Of a stretch of 64,000 nt of DNA, positions 23,656-32,864 are shown in pieces. Numbering within the stretch: position 1 is the stretch's first letter; each line of letters opens with the position of its first letter. This stretch comes from JAPWJZ01 sp964575605 (GTDB lineage: Bacteria > Pseudomonadota > Alphaproteobacteria > Micavibrionales > UBA2020), in contig CAZNRN010000002.1 in NCBI GenBank assembly GCA_964575605.1, positions 1 through 64,000 on the forward strand, written 5' to 3'. The position numbers were made by a program, and so were the translations under genes. A model generated the notes under the pieces. That model saw only the letters and a program-made list of their open reading frames with translations, searched no databases and was not told where the DNA came from.

Positions 23656-25518
23656 TTATTGATAGCCCTTGGCCTGCAACGAAAACAGGTGGGCGTAGAG
23701 GCCGTTTTCGGCCATCAGCTGGGCGTGGGTGCCTTGCTCTTTCAGCATACCCTGTTCAAGCACGATAATCTTGGCGGCGTTGCGCACGGTGGAAAAACGG
23801 TGCGAGACCAGTATCAGGGTTTTGTCGGTGTATTGCTGTTCGAGGTTGTTGAAAATCTCGAACTCGGCCTCCGCGTCGATGGCACTGGTGGGCTCGTCGA
23901 GGATCAGCACGGGCGGGGCGGCGTAGAAGGCGCGGGCGATGGCAAGCTTCTGCCACTGGCCGCCCGACAGTTCCTGCCCGTCCTTGAATTCCTTGCCCAG
24001 CTGCTGGTTGTATTTGTCCCTGAAGCCTTCGATGAACGAGGCCGCGCCCGCTTTCTTTGCCGCCTCTTCGATCTTCGCGTCATCGACCTCGCCAAGGCCG
24101 CCCAGCGCAATGTTTTCTTTTACCGTGAAGTGGTAGCGCATGAATTCCTGGAACAGCGTGCCCAGGTGCTGGTGCCACTGCGCAAGGTCAAGGTCGCGCA
24201 GGTCCTGGCCATTGATCAGGATGCGGCCCTCCTGCGGGTCGTAGAAACGGCAGAGCAGTTTTATCACCGTCGTCTTGCCCGCACCATTTAGGCCGACAAA
24301 GGCGACGCTTTCGCCCGGCTGCAGGGTGAACGATACGTTATCCAGCGCTTTCTTCTCGCCGCCCGGATAGGTGAAAGTGACGTTTTCAAAGGCAATCGCA
24401 GGCGGCTTCACTTCGCCGAAAACGACCGGCGTGGCCGCGCGCGGCAGCACCTGCGGCAGTTTCAAAAACGCATCGAAGCTGTCGACGTAAAGGCTGAGCT
24501 CGTAAAGCCTGCCGATCTGCGTCGACGCGCCAGAGGCGCGCGCACCCAGCTGGTCGAGCATCGTCAGCAGCAGCGTGAAAGAACCGATCGACAGCGTCGC
24601 CGCCGTCACGGCGGGCAGGAAGTGCCAGGCCACGCCGAACAGCACCGCGCCCTCGATCAGCGGCGGGATGAGCGACAGCAGGAATTGCCGCTTGAGTTCA
24701 ACGCGCGCGTTGTTGAATAAAAAATCCTGTATCCCGCTCATGCGCGCCATGAAGGCGGGGCCGGTGCCGTTCATCCGCGCCTCGCGCACGGTCATCGGGT
24801 CTTCCATGATATGCATGATGTACCAGAGCTTCTTCGACTCGGGCGTGTTCTGGCTCCAGATGCCCCACTGCCTGTTGCCCGACACTGCCTGCACCCACAG
24901 GCGCGGGACGGACATGACGGTCAGCAGCAGCGGCAGCCACCAGCCATAGGGGATGAGCGAGATAAACGCCGCGGTAAAGGCGACAAGGTCGACCGCCGTC
25001 ACGCCCATGGTGCGCAGGTATTCCGACGGCCGCCAGACATGGCTTTCGCGCGCCCGGCTGATGGTGTCCTGCACCTTGGGGTCCTCAAAATGGGAAAGAT
25101 CGAGGCTCATCATCTTGGTATGGAAGGTGCGCGCGAGCGCGTTCTGGTATTTATAGCGGAAGACCGCGTCAAGATACGACTGAACGTAGGAAAAGAAAAC
25201 CACGTTGTCGAACAGGTTGATAAGGTAGCGCGCCGCCAGCACGCCCAGCACCACGACGGGGATGGCGGCCGAGGGTGCGGCCTGCGCGACGCCAAGGCTG
25301 TCGATCAGCAGTTTCATCGCGTAGGCGGTAATCAGCGGGATCAGCGCGCGGAAAAAGGAAGCGGCGTAATATATTTTCAGTACTTTGGCGTCGGTATTCC
25401 AGGCGATGGAGAGGACGAGTTTCGCGCAAATCCACATCCTGCGCACGGGCGCGAAGCGTTCGGCCAGCGTTTTCGGGCGCGCGGCATCGGTATTGGTATT
25501 TGCCGCAGCCTCGGTCAC
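23656..25518 (-). CDS. ABC exporter, fused permease and ATP-binding domains
   Basis: Half-transporter of 620 residues (type IV/ABCB-like exporter fold) that works as a dimer in the inner membrane. The N-terminal about 340 residues carry the six-helix transmembrane domain; the C-terminal ATPase has Walker A GLNGAGKTT, signature LSGGQWQKLAIARAF, Walker B VLILDEPTSAID and the switch LVSHRFSTV. Substrate is unknown; MsbA-like, peptide or lipid transporters share this design, and proteins of this length with a long loop are often annotated as multidrug or peptide exporters. It lies downstream of cca on the same strand, with six bases between them. Confidence 0.92.
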   Translation of the reverse strand: MTEAAANTNTDAARPKTLAERFAPVRRMWICAKLVLSIAWNTDAKVLKIYYAASFFRALIPLITAYAMKLLIDSLGVAQAAPSAAIPVVVLGVLAARYLINLFDNVVFFSYVQSYLDAVFRYKYQNALARTFHTKMMSLDLSHFEDPKVQDTISRARESHVWRPSEYLRTMGVTAVDLVAFTAAFISLIPYGWWLPLLLTVMSVPRLWVQAVSGNRQWGIWSQNTPESKKLWYIMHIMEDPMTVREARMNGTGPAFMARMSGIQDFLFNNARVELKRQFLLSLIPPLIEGAVLFGVAWHFLPAVTAATLSIGSFTLLLTMLDQLGARASGASTQIGRLYELSLYVDSFDAFLKLPQVLPRAATPVVFGEVKPPAIAFENVTFTYPGGEKKALDNVSFTLQPGESVAFVGLNGAGKTTVIKLLCRFYDPQEGRILINGQDLRDLDLAQWHQHLGTLFQEFMRYHFTVKENIALGGLGEVDDAKIEEAAKKAGAASFIEGFRDKYNQQLGKEFKDGQELSGGQWQKLAIARAFYAAPPVLILDEPTSAIDAEAEFEIFNNLEQQYTDKTLILVSHRFSTVRNAAKIIVLEQGMLKEQGTHAQLMAENGLYAHLFSLQAKGYQ

Positions 25519-25524
25519 GGGTAA

Positions 25525-26814
25525 CTACTCCTTGCGGCCGCCGGTAATCCAGACGGGGGTGCCCTTTTTTTCGGGGCTGGGCGCGGGCGACCCGTAATCA
25601 TCCTGCAACTTTTGCAGGCATTCGGTGCGGCCGGGGACGAAATCCTTCATCATCCACCACTCCGACAGTTCGTTCAGGATCTTGCCGACCTCGGGGCCCT
25701 GCTTCCAGCCCAGTTTGATGACATCGTCGCCGATGACGGGGAAGCGCGGCGGCTTGAACGATGTCGCCAGCTGGTAGAGCCTCTCCAGACCTTCCTTGTT
25801 GCCCGTGCGCGCAGATGACAGCAGCAGCAGGCTGCGCGCCGTGTCGTTATCGGTGCGGTAGACCAGCTGCTTGACCTCGTGGTCCAGCATGTTCATGTCG
25901 ACCGGCTGCACCGGCAGGGCGAGTGTGGAAAGGGTATAGGCCTGCTCGTTCGACAGTTTCAGCGCCTTGGCGACCGAAATCAGGCCGTCCCTGGTCACGT
26001 CCAGCAGGGCGGCGAGGCGGCGCAGGATATAGGCCTTGTTCTGCTGCCCCTGTTCCAGCGTGACAAGGCGCATGAGCGCGTCGGCGTTGGTGGCCTCGGG
26101 CAGGAAGTGCGTGACGACCGAGGCGCGCAGCATGATTTTCCACACCAGCCCGCAGCGGTCGGATTCCAGCAGCTTGAAGGTCTCGCGCCTGATGCGCTCG
26201 CCAGACAGGCGATGCAGCTGCGAGGCCATCTTGGCGCAGGCTTTCAGCGCATTCGCATCGGGTACGCCCTGCCCGAAATGCGCGTAGCAGCGGAAATAGC
26301 GGAGGATTCGCAGGATATCTTCGCGGATGCGTTCTTCCGGCTCGCCCACGAAAACGACGCTGCCGGTGCGCAAATGCTCGACCCCGTTATAGGGGTCGAA
26401 AATCTGGCCGTCCATATTGGCCGACATCGCGTTGATGGTGAAATCGCGGCGCGCCGCGTCCTTGCCCCAGTCGTCGGTGAAGGCGACATCGGCATGGCGG
26501 CCGAAATGGTTCACGTCGATGCGCAGGGTGGTAATCTCGAAAGGCTTGCCGTCGACGATGGCGGTGACGGTGCCGTGCTTCAGCCCCGTCGGCACATAAT
26601 TGATTTTCGCGGCCTTCAGCTTTTCGATGACTTCGTCGGGCTTGTAGGGTGTCGCGATGTCGATGTCGATGACGTCGCGGTTGACGAGGCTGTCGCGCAC
26701 GCAGCCGCCCACGAAGCGTGCCATGTCTTTTTGCGCGTCCAGCGCCTCCATTACCCTTACCGTGTCGGGGGCGATCATCCAGGCCTGTTGCGCGATGCTC
26801 TTGTTGAAACTCAT
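25525..26814 (-). CDS. cca: CCA tRNA nucleotidyltransferase / poly(A) polymerase family
   Basis: Adds or repairs the 3' CCA of tRNA. From the ATG at 26814 the protein has 429 residues. The class II nucleotidyltransferase head contains RFVGGCVRDSLVNRDVIDID (metal-binding DxD), the RRDFTINAM motif and EDILRILRYFR of the neck region. The helical C-terminal half is typical of alphaproteobacterial CCA enzymes. A longer in-frame start lies within the nudix gene and is less likely. The ATG is four bases after the nudix stop, continuing the DUF1285-nudix-cca operon that is conserved in alphaproteobacteria. Confidence 0.93.
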   Translation of the reverse strand: MSFNKSIAQQAWMIAPDTVRVMEALDAQKDMARFVGGCVRDSLVNRDVIDIDIATPYKPDEVIEKLKAAKINYVPTGLKHGTVTAIVDGKPFEITTLRIDVNHFGRHADVAFTDDWGKDAARRDFTINAMSANMDGQIFDPYNGVEHLRTGSVVFVGEPEERIREDILRILRYFRCYAHFGQGVPDANALKACAKMASQLHRLSGERIRRETFKLLESDRCGLVWKIMLRASVVTHFLPEATNADALMRLVTLEQGQQNKAYILRRLAALLDVTRDGLISVAKALKLSNEQAYTLSTLALPVQPVDMNMLDHEVKQLVYRTDNDTARSLLLLSSARTGNKEGLERLYQLATSFKPPRFPVIGDDVIKLGWKQGPEVGKILNELSEWWMMKDFVPGRTECLQKLQDDYGSPAPSPEKKGTPVWITGGRKE

Positions 26815-26818
26815 CGGT

Positions 26819-27499
26819 CTACGGGCCCTTGGAAGCGTTTTTCGGAGGGGCTGGGTTGTCATTGCCGGGCTTCCCTTCAGTCGGTGTGGTGATGGCATTG
26901 GCGAAACTTTTCAGCATGCCGGCGGTCGCGCCCCAGATATGCTGGCCGTCAAAATCGCAGGCAAAGAAGCGGCGCTCGCCGCCTTCGAATGTCAGGCTTT
27001 CTTCATGCAGGCCCTTGGGCGACAGGATATGCGCCAGCGGCACTTCAAAAATCTTGGCGACTTCGCTCGCCTGCGGCTGCCATTCCTGCTGGGTTTCAAG
27101 GACCGCCACGACAGGGCGCACGCGGTAACCGGTGCGCGTCACGTAATCTTCCAGCTGCCCCAGCACGCGCGCGTTTTTAACATCGAGGCCGATTTCCTCG
27201 GAGGCCTCGCGCAGCGCGGTTTCAATTTCGTTCTTGTCGGTTTTGTCGACTCCGCCGCCCGGAAAGCTGATCTGCCCCGCATGCGCGGTCAGCGTCGTCG
27301 TGCGTTCGGTGAAAATCACCGACAGCGAACCATCGGGTTTCTTGACCAGCAGGATTAGCACAGCCGCCTCGCGCAGTGTGCCTTCTTTTTTCTTCATGCC
27401 GGGGTTCAGCATATGGTCGCCGCCCTGGCCGTCCTGCGGCACATGGGCTTTCAGGCGCTGCTCGATTTCTTTCAGGCTCGGTGTTTCGGGCGTGCTCAT
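26819..27499 (-). CDS. CoA pyrophosphatase-type NUDIX hydrolase
   Basis: NUDIX hydrolase of 226 residues, probably cleaving CoA or related nucleotides to phosphopantetheine and 3',5'-ADP. The NUDIX box GGGVDKTDKNEIETALREAS followed by EEIGL has the spacing of the NudL/YeaB group, and the preceding AGQISFPGG is also typical of it. I chose the ATG at 27499, which overlaps the DUF1285 stop by four bases. A Pro/Asn-rich C-terminal tail follows the domain. Part of the DUF1285-nudix-cca operon. Confidence 0.9.
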   Translation of the reverse strand: MSTPETPSLKEIEQRLKAHVPQDGQGGDHMLNPGMKKKEGTLREAAVLILLVKKPDGSLSVIFTERTTTLTAHAGQISFPGGGVDKTDKNEIETALREASEEIGLDVKNARVLGQLEDYVTRTGYRVRPVVAVLETQQEWQPQASEVAKIFEVPLAHILSPKGLHEESLTFEGGERRFFACDFDGQHIWGATAGMLKSFANAITTPTEGKPGNDNPAPPKNASKGP

Positions 27500-27978
27500 G
27501 CCGGGTTTCTTCCGATCGGAAAAAATACGCCTGAGCTCCATACGCCGAACAGCCCCTTTTCTTCAACGTCTTCGACCGCGAGTTTGACGAGGTCGTAATA
27601 GACCGCGCGCGTCAGCCGCGCCTCGAGCGCGTCCCGCACGAGGACGTAGGGCGACGGTTCTGCCTCTACCGTGACCCTGATGGGGTGATCAGACCCCGCC
27701 ACCACCCAATCGTCAAGGTTGGTGCGAAAGGAAATCTCCTGTGATTTTCCGGAACCATTTTGTGCCATCTCTACCGCCATGAAAGGGACGTCTTCGACTT
27801 CGATGCGCCCCCGCTCATAGGGGGTGATCAGCCAGTAGTCGCCCGCATCGTCCTTTTTTAGCACGGATGCGAAGAGTTTTACCAGATTATGTCTATTAAT
27901 CGGGGTGCCGTTATAGATCCACTGCCCGTTTTTCAGGATCCTGATGCCGTAATATTCTTCTGAATCAATGGCAGTCAT
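27496..27978 (-). CDS. DUF1285 family protein
   Basis: Protein of 160 residues matching the DUF1285 family: GQWIYNGTPINRHNLVKLFA, DYWLITPYERGRIEVEDVPF and the C-terminal DALEARLTRAVYYDLVKLAV. The family is of beta-rich cytosolic proteins without an assigned biochemical role. It heads the operon with the CoA pyrophosphatase and cca, an order seen across alphaproteobacteria. Divergent from the MORN-repeat gene with about 75 bases between starts. Confidence 0.9.
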   Translation of the reverse strand: MTAIDSEEYYGIRILKNGQWIYNGTPINRHNLVKLFASVLKKDDAGDYWLITPYERGRIEVEDVPFMAVEMAQNGSGKSQEISFRTNLDDWVVAGSDHPIRVTVEAEPSPYVLVRDALEARLTRAVYYDLVKLAVEDVEEKGLFGVWSSGVFFPIGRNPA

Positions 27979-28050
27979 ACAGTTTCTTAATCTTGGCCCA
28001 ATATAATGAGGTGTGATTATAAGGCCCGCGGCAATAGGGGTAAACGCTTA

Positions 28051-28066
28051 AAATGACTGTCTTTCT
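28051..28066 (+). repeat. 16-bp direct repeat, left copy
   Basis: AAATGACTGTCTTTCT, identical to 29238-29253. It covers the start codon and first codons of the MORN gene, exactly as the right copy covers the start of the next gene. It may be the duplicated target of an insertion. Confidence 0.85.
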
Positions 28067-29243
28067 GGCCTTAATGAAACAACAGGCAAAGCTGGCGTGC
28101 ATTTTTATGATGACGCTCACATTAGGAGCGGGAATCGCTATGGCCGATGAACCTCATCCGCCGCAGTCGCTAGAGGAATCGCTTGCCGCAGAGTTCAAGT
28201 GCCCGGATGACGCCAAGGATTCCAGCCATGGCATAGAGCCGGGACCCAACGTGGTTGTCCGCTGGTGCGAAGTTCAAAAAAACGGTTGGCCTGTTTACCA
28301 CGGTCCGCTACTGCGCTGGTATCCGGGGAAACAAGTACGCGCCCGTGAGTATTACATCAAAGGCGCGGCAGCCGGCTTATGGGTAACTTATCATCAAAGC
28401 GGTAAGATGGCCGCACTTGGTGAATGGAAGGACGGTCATAAAACCGGCCTGTGGAAATATTGGAACGATGCCAGCGGCCTGCGCAATGAAGTCACTTATA
28501 CAGGAGAAAGCAATCATCAAACCGTCTATTATCCCTCGGGCTCTAAAAAATCCGACGGCACCTTTATCTCAAGCGGAAAAATCGGCAAATGGATTTATTG
28601 GGATGAGAACGGCAAGGAAAAGGCTAGTTGCGATTTCGGGAGAGGTCTGCATGAAATTTCAGGTGATGGCTGCAAAATCATTGCCGAGGAGCTGGAGCCA
28701 AAAGGATTCAGCCCTCCCGTCCAATCTGCCGCAGTGGCCAAAGACGGCTCTTTCGAATTATCTGTTGGCGCGGATATCTTTCATTCCTTGGCGCCGGAGG
28801 GCTGGGTGACAGATGCCGATGTGGCAAAACAGCAGGATGTGCCTGTTGTTTTCTACTTGAAAGGGAAGAAATGGCAAGAGCCGGGCCCGAACATGTATAT
28901 CAGGGTCTTCTTCAAGGAAGGACGTACGTTTGAAAATACCATCAAAGATGACAGCGCAGATGTGGAGGCGAACGTTGCAGGATATCACGCGGAAGCCGGT
29001 GAGGAAGGCACCCTGCAGGGCGGCCATAAATACACAACTAGATTAATTACCTACCAACCACTACATAAGACGGATTCACCTTTTGCCGTTGTCGCGTCGA
29101 ACACATTCCACGAACAGGTAGTTTATATCGACGCCACCGATAAAATTGTCCTATTCATTGCGCTAGTCGCTGACAGCGCCGACGAGTTGAAGCAATACTC
29201 GCCTGCGCAGATGGCCGTCATCAAATCCATGAGGGTTAAATGA
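28053..29243 (+). CDS. Secreted MORN-repeat protein (likely inserted gene)
   Basis: Protein of up to 396 residues. A signal peptide runs to about residue 32 (LACIFMMTLTLGAGIAMA, then DEPH). MORN_2-type repeats occupy about residues 85-190, e.g. GLWVTYHQSGKMAALGEWKDG, GLWKYWNDASGLRNEVTY and GKWIYWDENGKEKASC (first split: GLWVTYHQSG, KMAALGEWKDG). The C-terminal half is a separate domain of unknown type. The first six residues, MTVFLA, are the same as those of the next gene, and the 16 bases behind them are repeated exactly; the real start may be the ATG at 28074. GC content is visibly lower than in the neighbours, which suits acquisition by transfer. A TATAAT lies at 28002-28007. Confidence 0.82.
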   Translation: MTVFLALMKQQAKLACIFMMTLTLGAGIAMADEPHPPQSLEESLAAEFKCPDDAKDSSHGIEPGPNVVVRWCEVQKNGWPVYHGPLLRWYPGKQVRAREYYIKGAAAGLWVTYHQSGKMAALGEWKDGHKTGLWKYWNDASGLRNEVTYTGESNHQTVYYPSGSKKSDGTFISSGKIGKWIYWDENGKEKASCDFGRGLHEISGDGCKIIAEELEPKGFSPPVQSAAVAKDGSFELSVGADIFHSLAPEGWVTDADVAKQQDVPVVFYLKGKKWQEPGPNMYIRVFFKEGRTFENTIKDDSADVEANVAGYHAEAGEEGTLQGGHKYTTRLITYQPLHKTDSPFAVVASNTFHEQVVYIDATDKIVLFIALVADSADELKQYSPAQMAVIKSMRVK

Positions 29244-29253
29244 CTGTCTTTCT
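29238..29253 (+). repeat. 16-bp direct repeat, right copy
   Basis: AAATGACTGTCTTTCT, identical to 28051-28066. The two copies bracket the MORN gene. After one mismatched base, GC follows in both copies. Confidence 0.85.
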
Positions 29254-30745
29254 CGCAGCGCAGGACAAGCTCGAGATGCACTTCAACGGCCCCATGCGGT
29301 CGGGGATCGTGATCGATTCTCAAGGCTTGTTGAACGCGGGTTACCACAGGTTCCAGAAAGAACTGGCCGAAAAGCTGCGCGAGCTTTACGTCGGCCACTG
29401 GGAAACGCCCGATTTCCGCGGCCGCAAAAACAACATGAGCTTCGACGTCGACAGCTTCCAGGGTGAAACTATCATCCCGCGCTTCCTCATCAGCCGCATT
29501 TTCGAGGGCGAGGATTTAAAAAATATCCTGAACGAATTCCACCTGCCGCACGAACTGATGCCGCCCGAGCTGGTGCGCGACAACCCGCAGTCGCCGCAAG
29601 AGGCCGAGAAGGTGCAGGAATACGACCCCGAATTCGACACCGGCACGCCCATCCACGAAAAGCGCGCGGGCAGCCGTCCCGAAAAAAGAAAGGCCACCGC
29701 CAGTTTCGAAATCGAGAAAATGGACGTGGTGCTTTACGACTACGGCTATGCATCCTGCATCGTCAGCGGCCATGTCACCGCGCACAAGGACCTTACCATC
29801 CAGGAATACCGCTCGGCTGTCGAGCAAATCAGCTCCGCCCTGCCCGATTACACCGAGCTGTTCCAGAGCACGATCGCCAAGGTCGCCAAGGTCATCCCGA
29901 AACAATTCGTGGTGATGAATTTCCACGACAGCGACGCGAAAAAAGAAGACGAGGAGGAAACGCAGTGGCAGCACACCACGCTGCGCCGCCATATCGGCGA
30001 GCTGTTCTGGGTGCATCGCCTCTTCTCCGTCCCCTGCATGAGCCAGGTCGACTTCATCCGCCAGAAGACCGAGGCCCGCGCGCTGGTCTATTCGTCGCGC
30101 ACCGACGTGATGGATGACGTGAGCCTGCGCCCCGATATGGCGGTATTCCCGGGCCACGGCAATTCATGCGTTGTCTACACCGCGGGCATCACGCCCGGCT
30201 GGAACATCGCGCGGCTGCGCGCCACGGTGCGCGCGAAGAACGTTTTCTATGCGGCGCTCGAAGACGTCGACCGGGATTTGTTTTACCTCAACAACGAAAT
30301 CGGCCAGAAGGGCGCGGCCGAGGATATTGGCTTCCTCGAGCGTTACGCCCGTTACATGTCGGATTGCATCACGCGCGTGAATTTCCTGAAATCGGTTTAC
30401 GACGACTACGACAACCAGCTCGACCCGCAGTCGATAGAGATATGGAACTTGCTGCGCAAGGCTTGGATTATGGATGACATGTTCAGCGCCATCGACCAGA
30501 AGGTCGCCATGCTCGACAAGGCGCATGGCCGCACGGTGCAGCGCATCGCGGCATTGCAGAGCAAGAAACTGGGCGCGCTGATCGTCGCCTTTATCGGCAT
30601 CGCGCTCTCGGCGCTGGTGCTGGGCGTGCTCGGTGTTTTCTCGCGCGCGTCGGTGCCCGACATGTCGCTGTGGCAGGTAATCCTGCTTGCTTTCGCCCTT
30701 GGCGGTGCTACCTTTGTAGCCGTGCGGTTTTACAGGAAAAAATGA
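29240..30745 (+). CDS. Large protein with two C-terminal transmembrane helices
   Basis: Unrecognised protein of 501 residues. The cytosolic N-terminal about 430 residues end in long helices (LERYARYMSDCITRVNFLKS, IDQKVAMLDKAHGRTVQRI), followed by two adjacent transmembrane helices (about residues 447-467, LGALIVAFIGIALSALVLGV, and 478-497, LWQVILLAFALGGATFVAV) and a basic end. A big soluble domain, long helix and a C-terminal helix hairpin recall CorA-like or RMD1-like topology, but no CorA GMN motif is present. GAGG lies five bases before the ATG. The MoxR gene follows after eight bases, so the two are probably co-transcribed. Confidence 0.8.
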   Translation: MTVFLAAQDKLEMHFNGPMRSGIVIDSQGLLNAGYHRFQKELAEKLRELYVGHWETPDFRGRKNNMSFDVDSFQGETIIPRFLISRIFEGEDLKNILNEFHLPHELMPPELVRDNPQSPQEAEKVQEYDPEFDTGTPIHEKRAGSRPEKRKATASFEIEKMDVVLYDYGYASCIVSGHVTAHKDLTIQEYRSAVEQISSALPDYTELFQSTIAKVAKVIPKQFVVMNFHDSDAKKEDEEETQWQHTTLRRHIGELFWVHRLFSVPCMSQVDFIRQKTEARALVYSSRTDVMDDVSLRPDMAVFPGHGNSCVVYTAGITPGWNIARLRATVRAKNVFYAALEDVDRDLFYLNNEIGQKGAAEDIGFLERYARYMSDCITRVNFLKSVYDDYDNQLDPQSIEIWNLLRKAWIMDDMFSAIDQKVAMLDKAHGRTVQRIAALQSKKLGALIVAFIGIALSALVLGVLGVFSRASVPDMSLWQVILLAFALGGATFVAVRFYRKK

Positions 30746-30752
30746 GGAAAAA

Positions 30753-31763
<1,011 letters not shown>

Positions 31764-31772
31764 TCTGCGCCC

Positions 31773-32798
31773 ATGTCCCTTACCGACCAGCTCTACGGCA
31801 TTTTCTCTTTCTTCCGCGAACAGCATGCGCCGAAAATACCCGCGGGCGCGCCGCTGGTCATCGCGGGCGAAGACGCGGTTATTGTTTATGCGCAGACGGG
31901 CGCGGGGATTGACCGCCGCGTCATGCTGCCCTGGCGCACCGCGGGGTTCGAAGGCGCGCTGCAGGAAATTCTGCACAGCCTGAAACCGGCGCCCCCGCCG
32001 CTGCTGCTGTTCAACGGCAGCAACCAGAAATACCGCGTGGAGGACATCCCCGCCAGCCTCAGCTGGTACGACCAGCCGCGGTTTGTGGCGCGCAAGGCCG
32101 AAATGGGCCTGCCCGACAGCGTCGCGCGCGGCTGGCAGAAACGCCCCGCCGACCCCGACAACCGCAAGGCGCCGCCCAGTTACATCATGACAGGCATCGA
32201 TAAAACCGCGCCGCTGCTGCGTCTCTCGACAGCTTTCTCGGGCGCGGGCGTTACGCCCTTTGCCTGCGCGACGCTGCCGCTGGAATCGGTCAGCCTTGCG
32301 GGTGAACTGGCGTCAAAACTGCCGCGCGACGGCAAAGATTCGCGCTGGGTGATGATGATCGGCCATCACGAAAGCGGCGGATTGCGGCAGGTGGTGACAA
32401 AAGACGGCGGCCTTGCGCTCACCCGCATCACGCCCACGCCCTACCTGCCGGGAGAGGCGAAGTGGGACGAGGAAGCCGCGCGCGAATTCAACACCACGCT
32501 CGCTTATATGTCGCGCCTTGGCTTCGACGCCGCGCATGGCCTCGATTTTATCGTGCTCTGCGATGCCGCCGACAAAGGCTTTTTCATGAAAAAGCCCGCC
32601 GCTGCGCGCAACGTGATGGCACTGACGGTGCAGGAAGCCATGGCCGCCGTGCTGCCCGGCGTCACGGCAACCCCGCCCGCCGGCAATTTCGCCGACACGC
32701 TCCACGCCGCCTGGGTCGCCAGGTTCGGGAGCTTACGCGTCCCGCTGCCCTATCCGCAGATTACACCTGCGACGAAACAGGGGCAGACGGTTCACTAA
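31773..32798 (+). CDS. Hypothetical protein following MoxR
   Basis: I do not recognise this 341-residue protein. No signal peptide or clear transmembrane helix is visible. Recognisable landmarks are a GAGIDRRVMLPWR segment, WYDQPRFVARKAEMGLPDS in the middle and DFIVLCDAADKGFFMKKPA toward the end. The layout recalls the bilobal, ATPase-fold-like assembly proteins such as PilM/GspL, but without clear motifs. It starts nine bases after moxR, so MoxR may act on it. In comparison to a typical DUF58 partner it lacks the MIDAS motif. Confidence 0.72.
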   Translation: MSLTDQLYGIFSFFREQHAPKIPAGAPLVIAGEDAVIVYAQTGAGIDRRVMLPWRTAGFEGALQEILHSLKPAPPPLLLFNGSNQKYRVEDIPASLSWYDQPRFVARKAEMGLPDSVARGWQKRPADPDNRKAPPSYIMTGIDKTAPLLRLSTAFSGAGVTPFACATLPLESVSLAGELASKLPRDGKDSRWVMMIGHHESGGLRQVVTKDGGLALTRITPTPYLPGEAKWDEEAAREFNTTLAYMSRLGFDAAHGLDFIVLCDAADKGFFMKKPAAARNVMALTVQEAMAAVLPGVTATPPAGNFADTLHAAWVARFGSLRVPLPYPQITPATKQGQTVH

Positions 32799-32805
32799 TA
32801 AGAAC

Positions 32806-32831
32806 GAAACCCAGGCGAAGGCCGGGGTTTC
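32806..32831. terminator. Hairpin between convergent genes
   Basis: GAAACCC (32806-32812) pairs with GGGTTTC (32825-32831) around a GC-rich loop, just after the stop of the gene following moxR. There is no T-run, so it may only be a weak terminator or transcript-end stabiliser for the convergent transcripts. Confidence 0.4.
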
Positions 32832-32864
32832 CGCAGTGGGGGGCGTGGAGAATTATTTCTTCTG

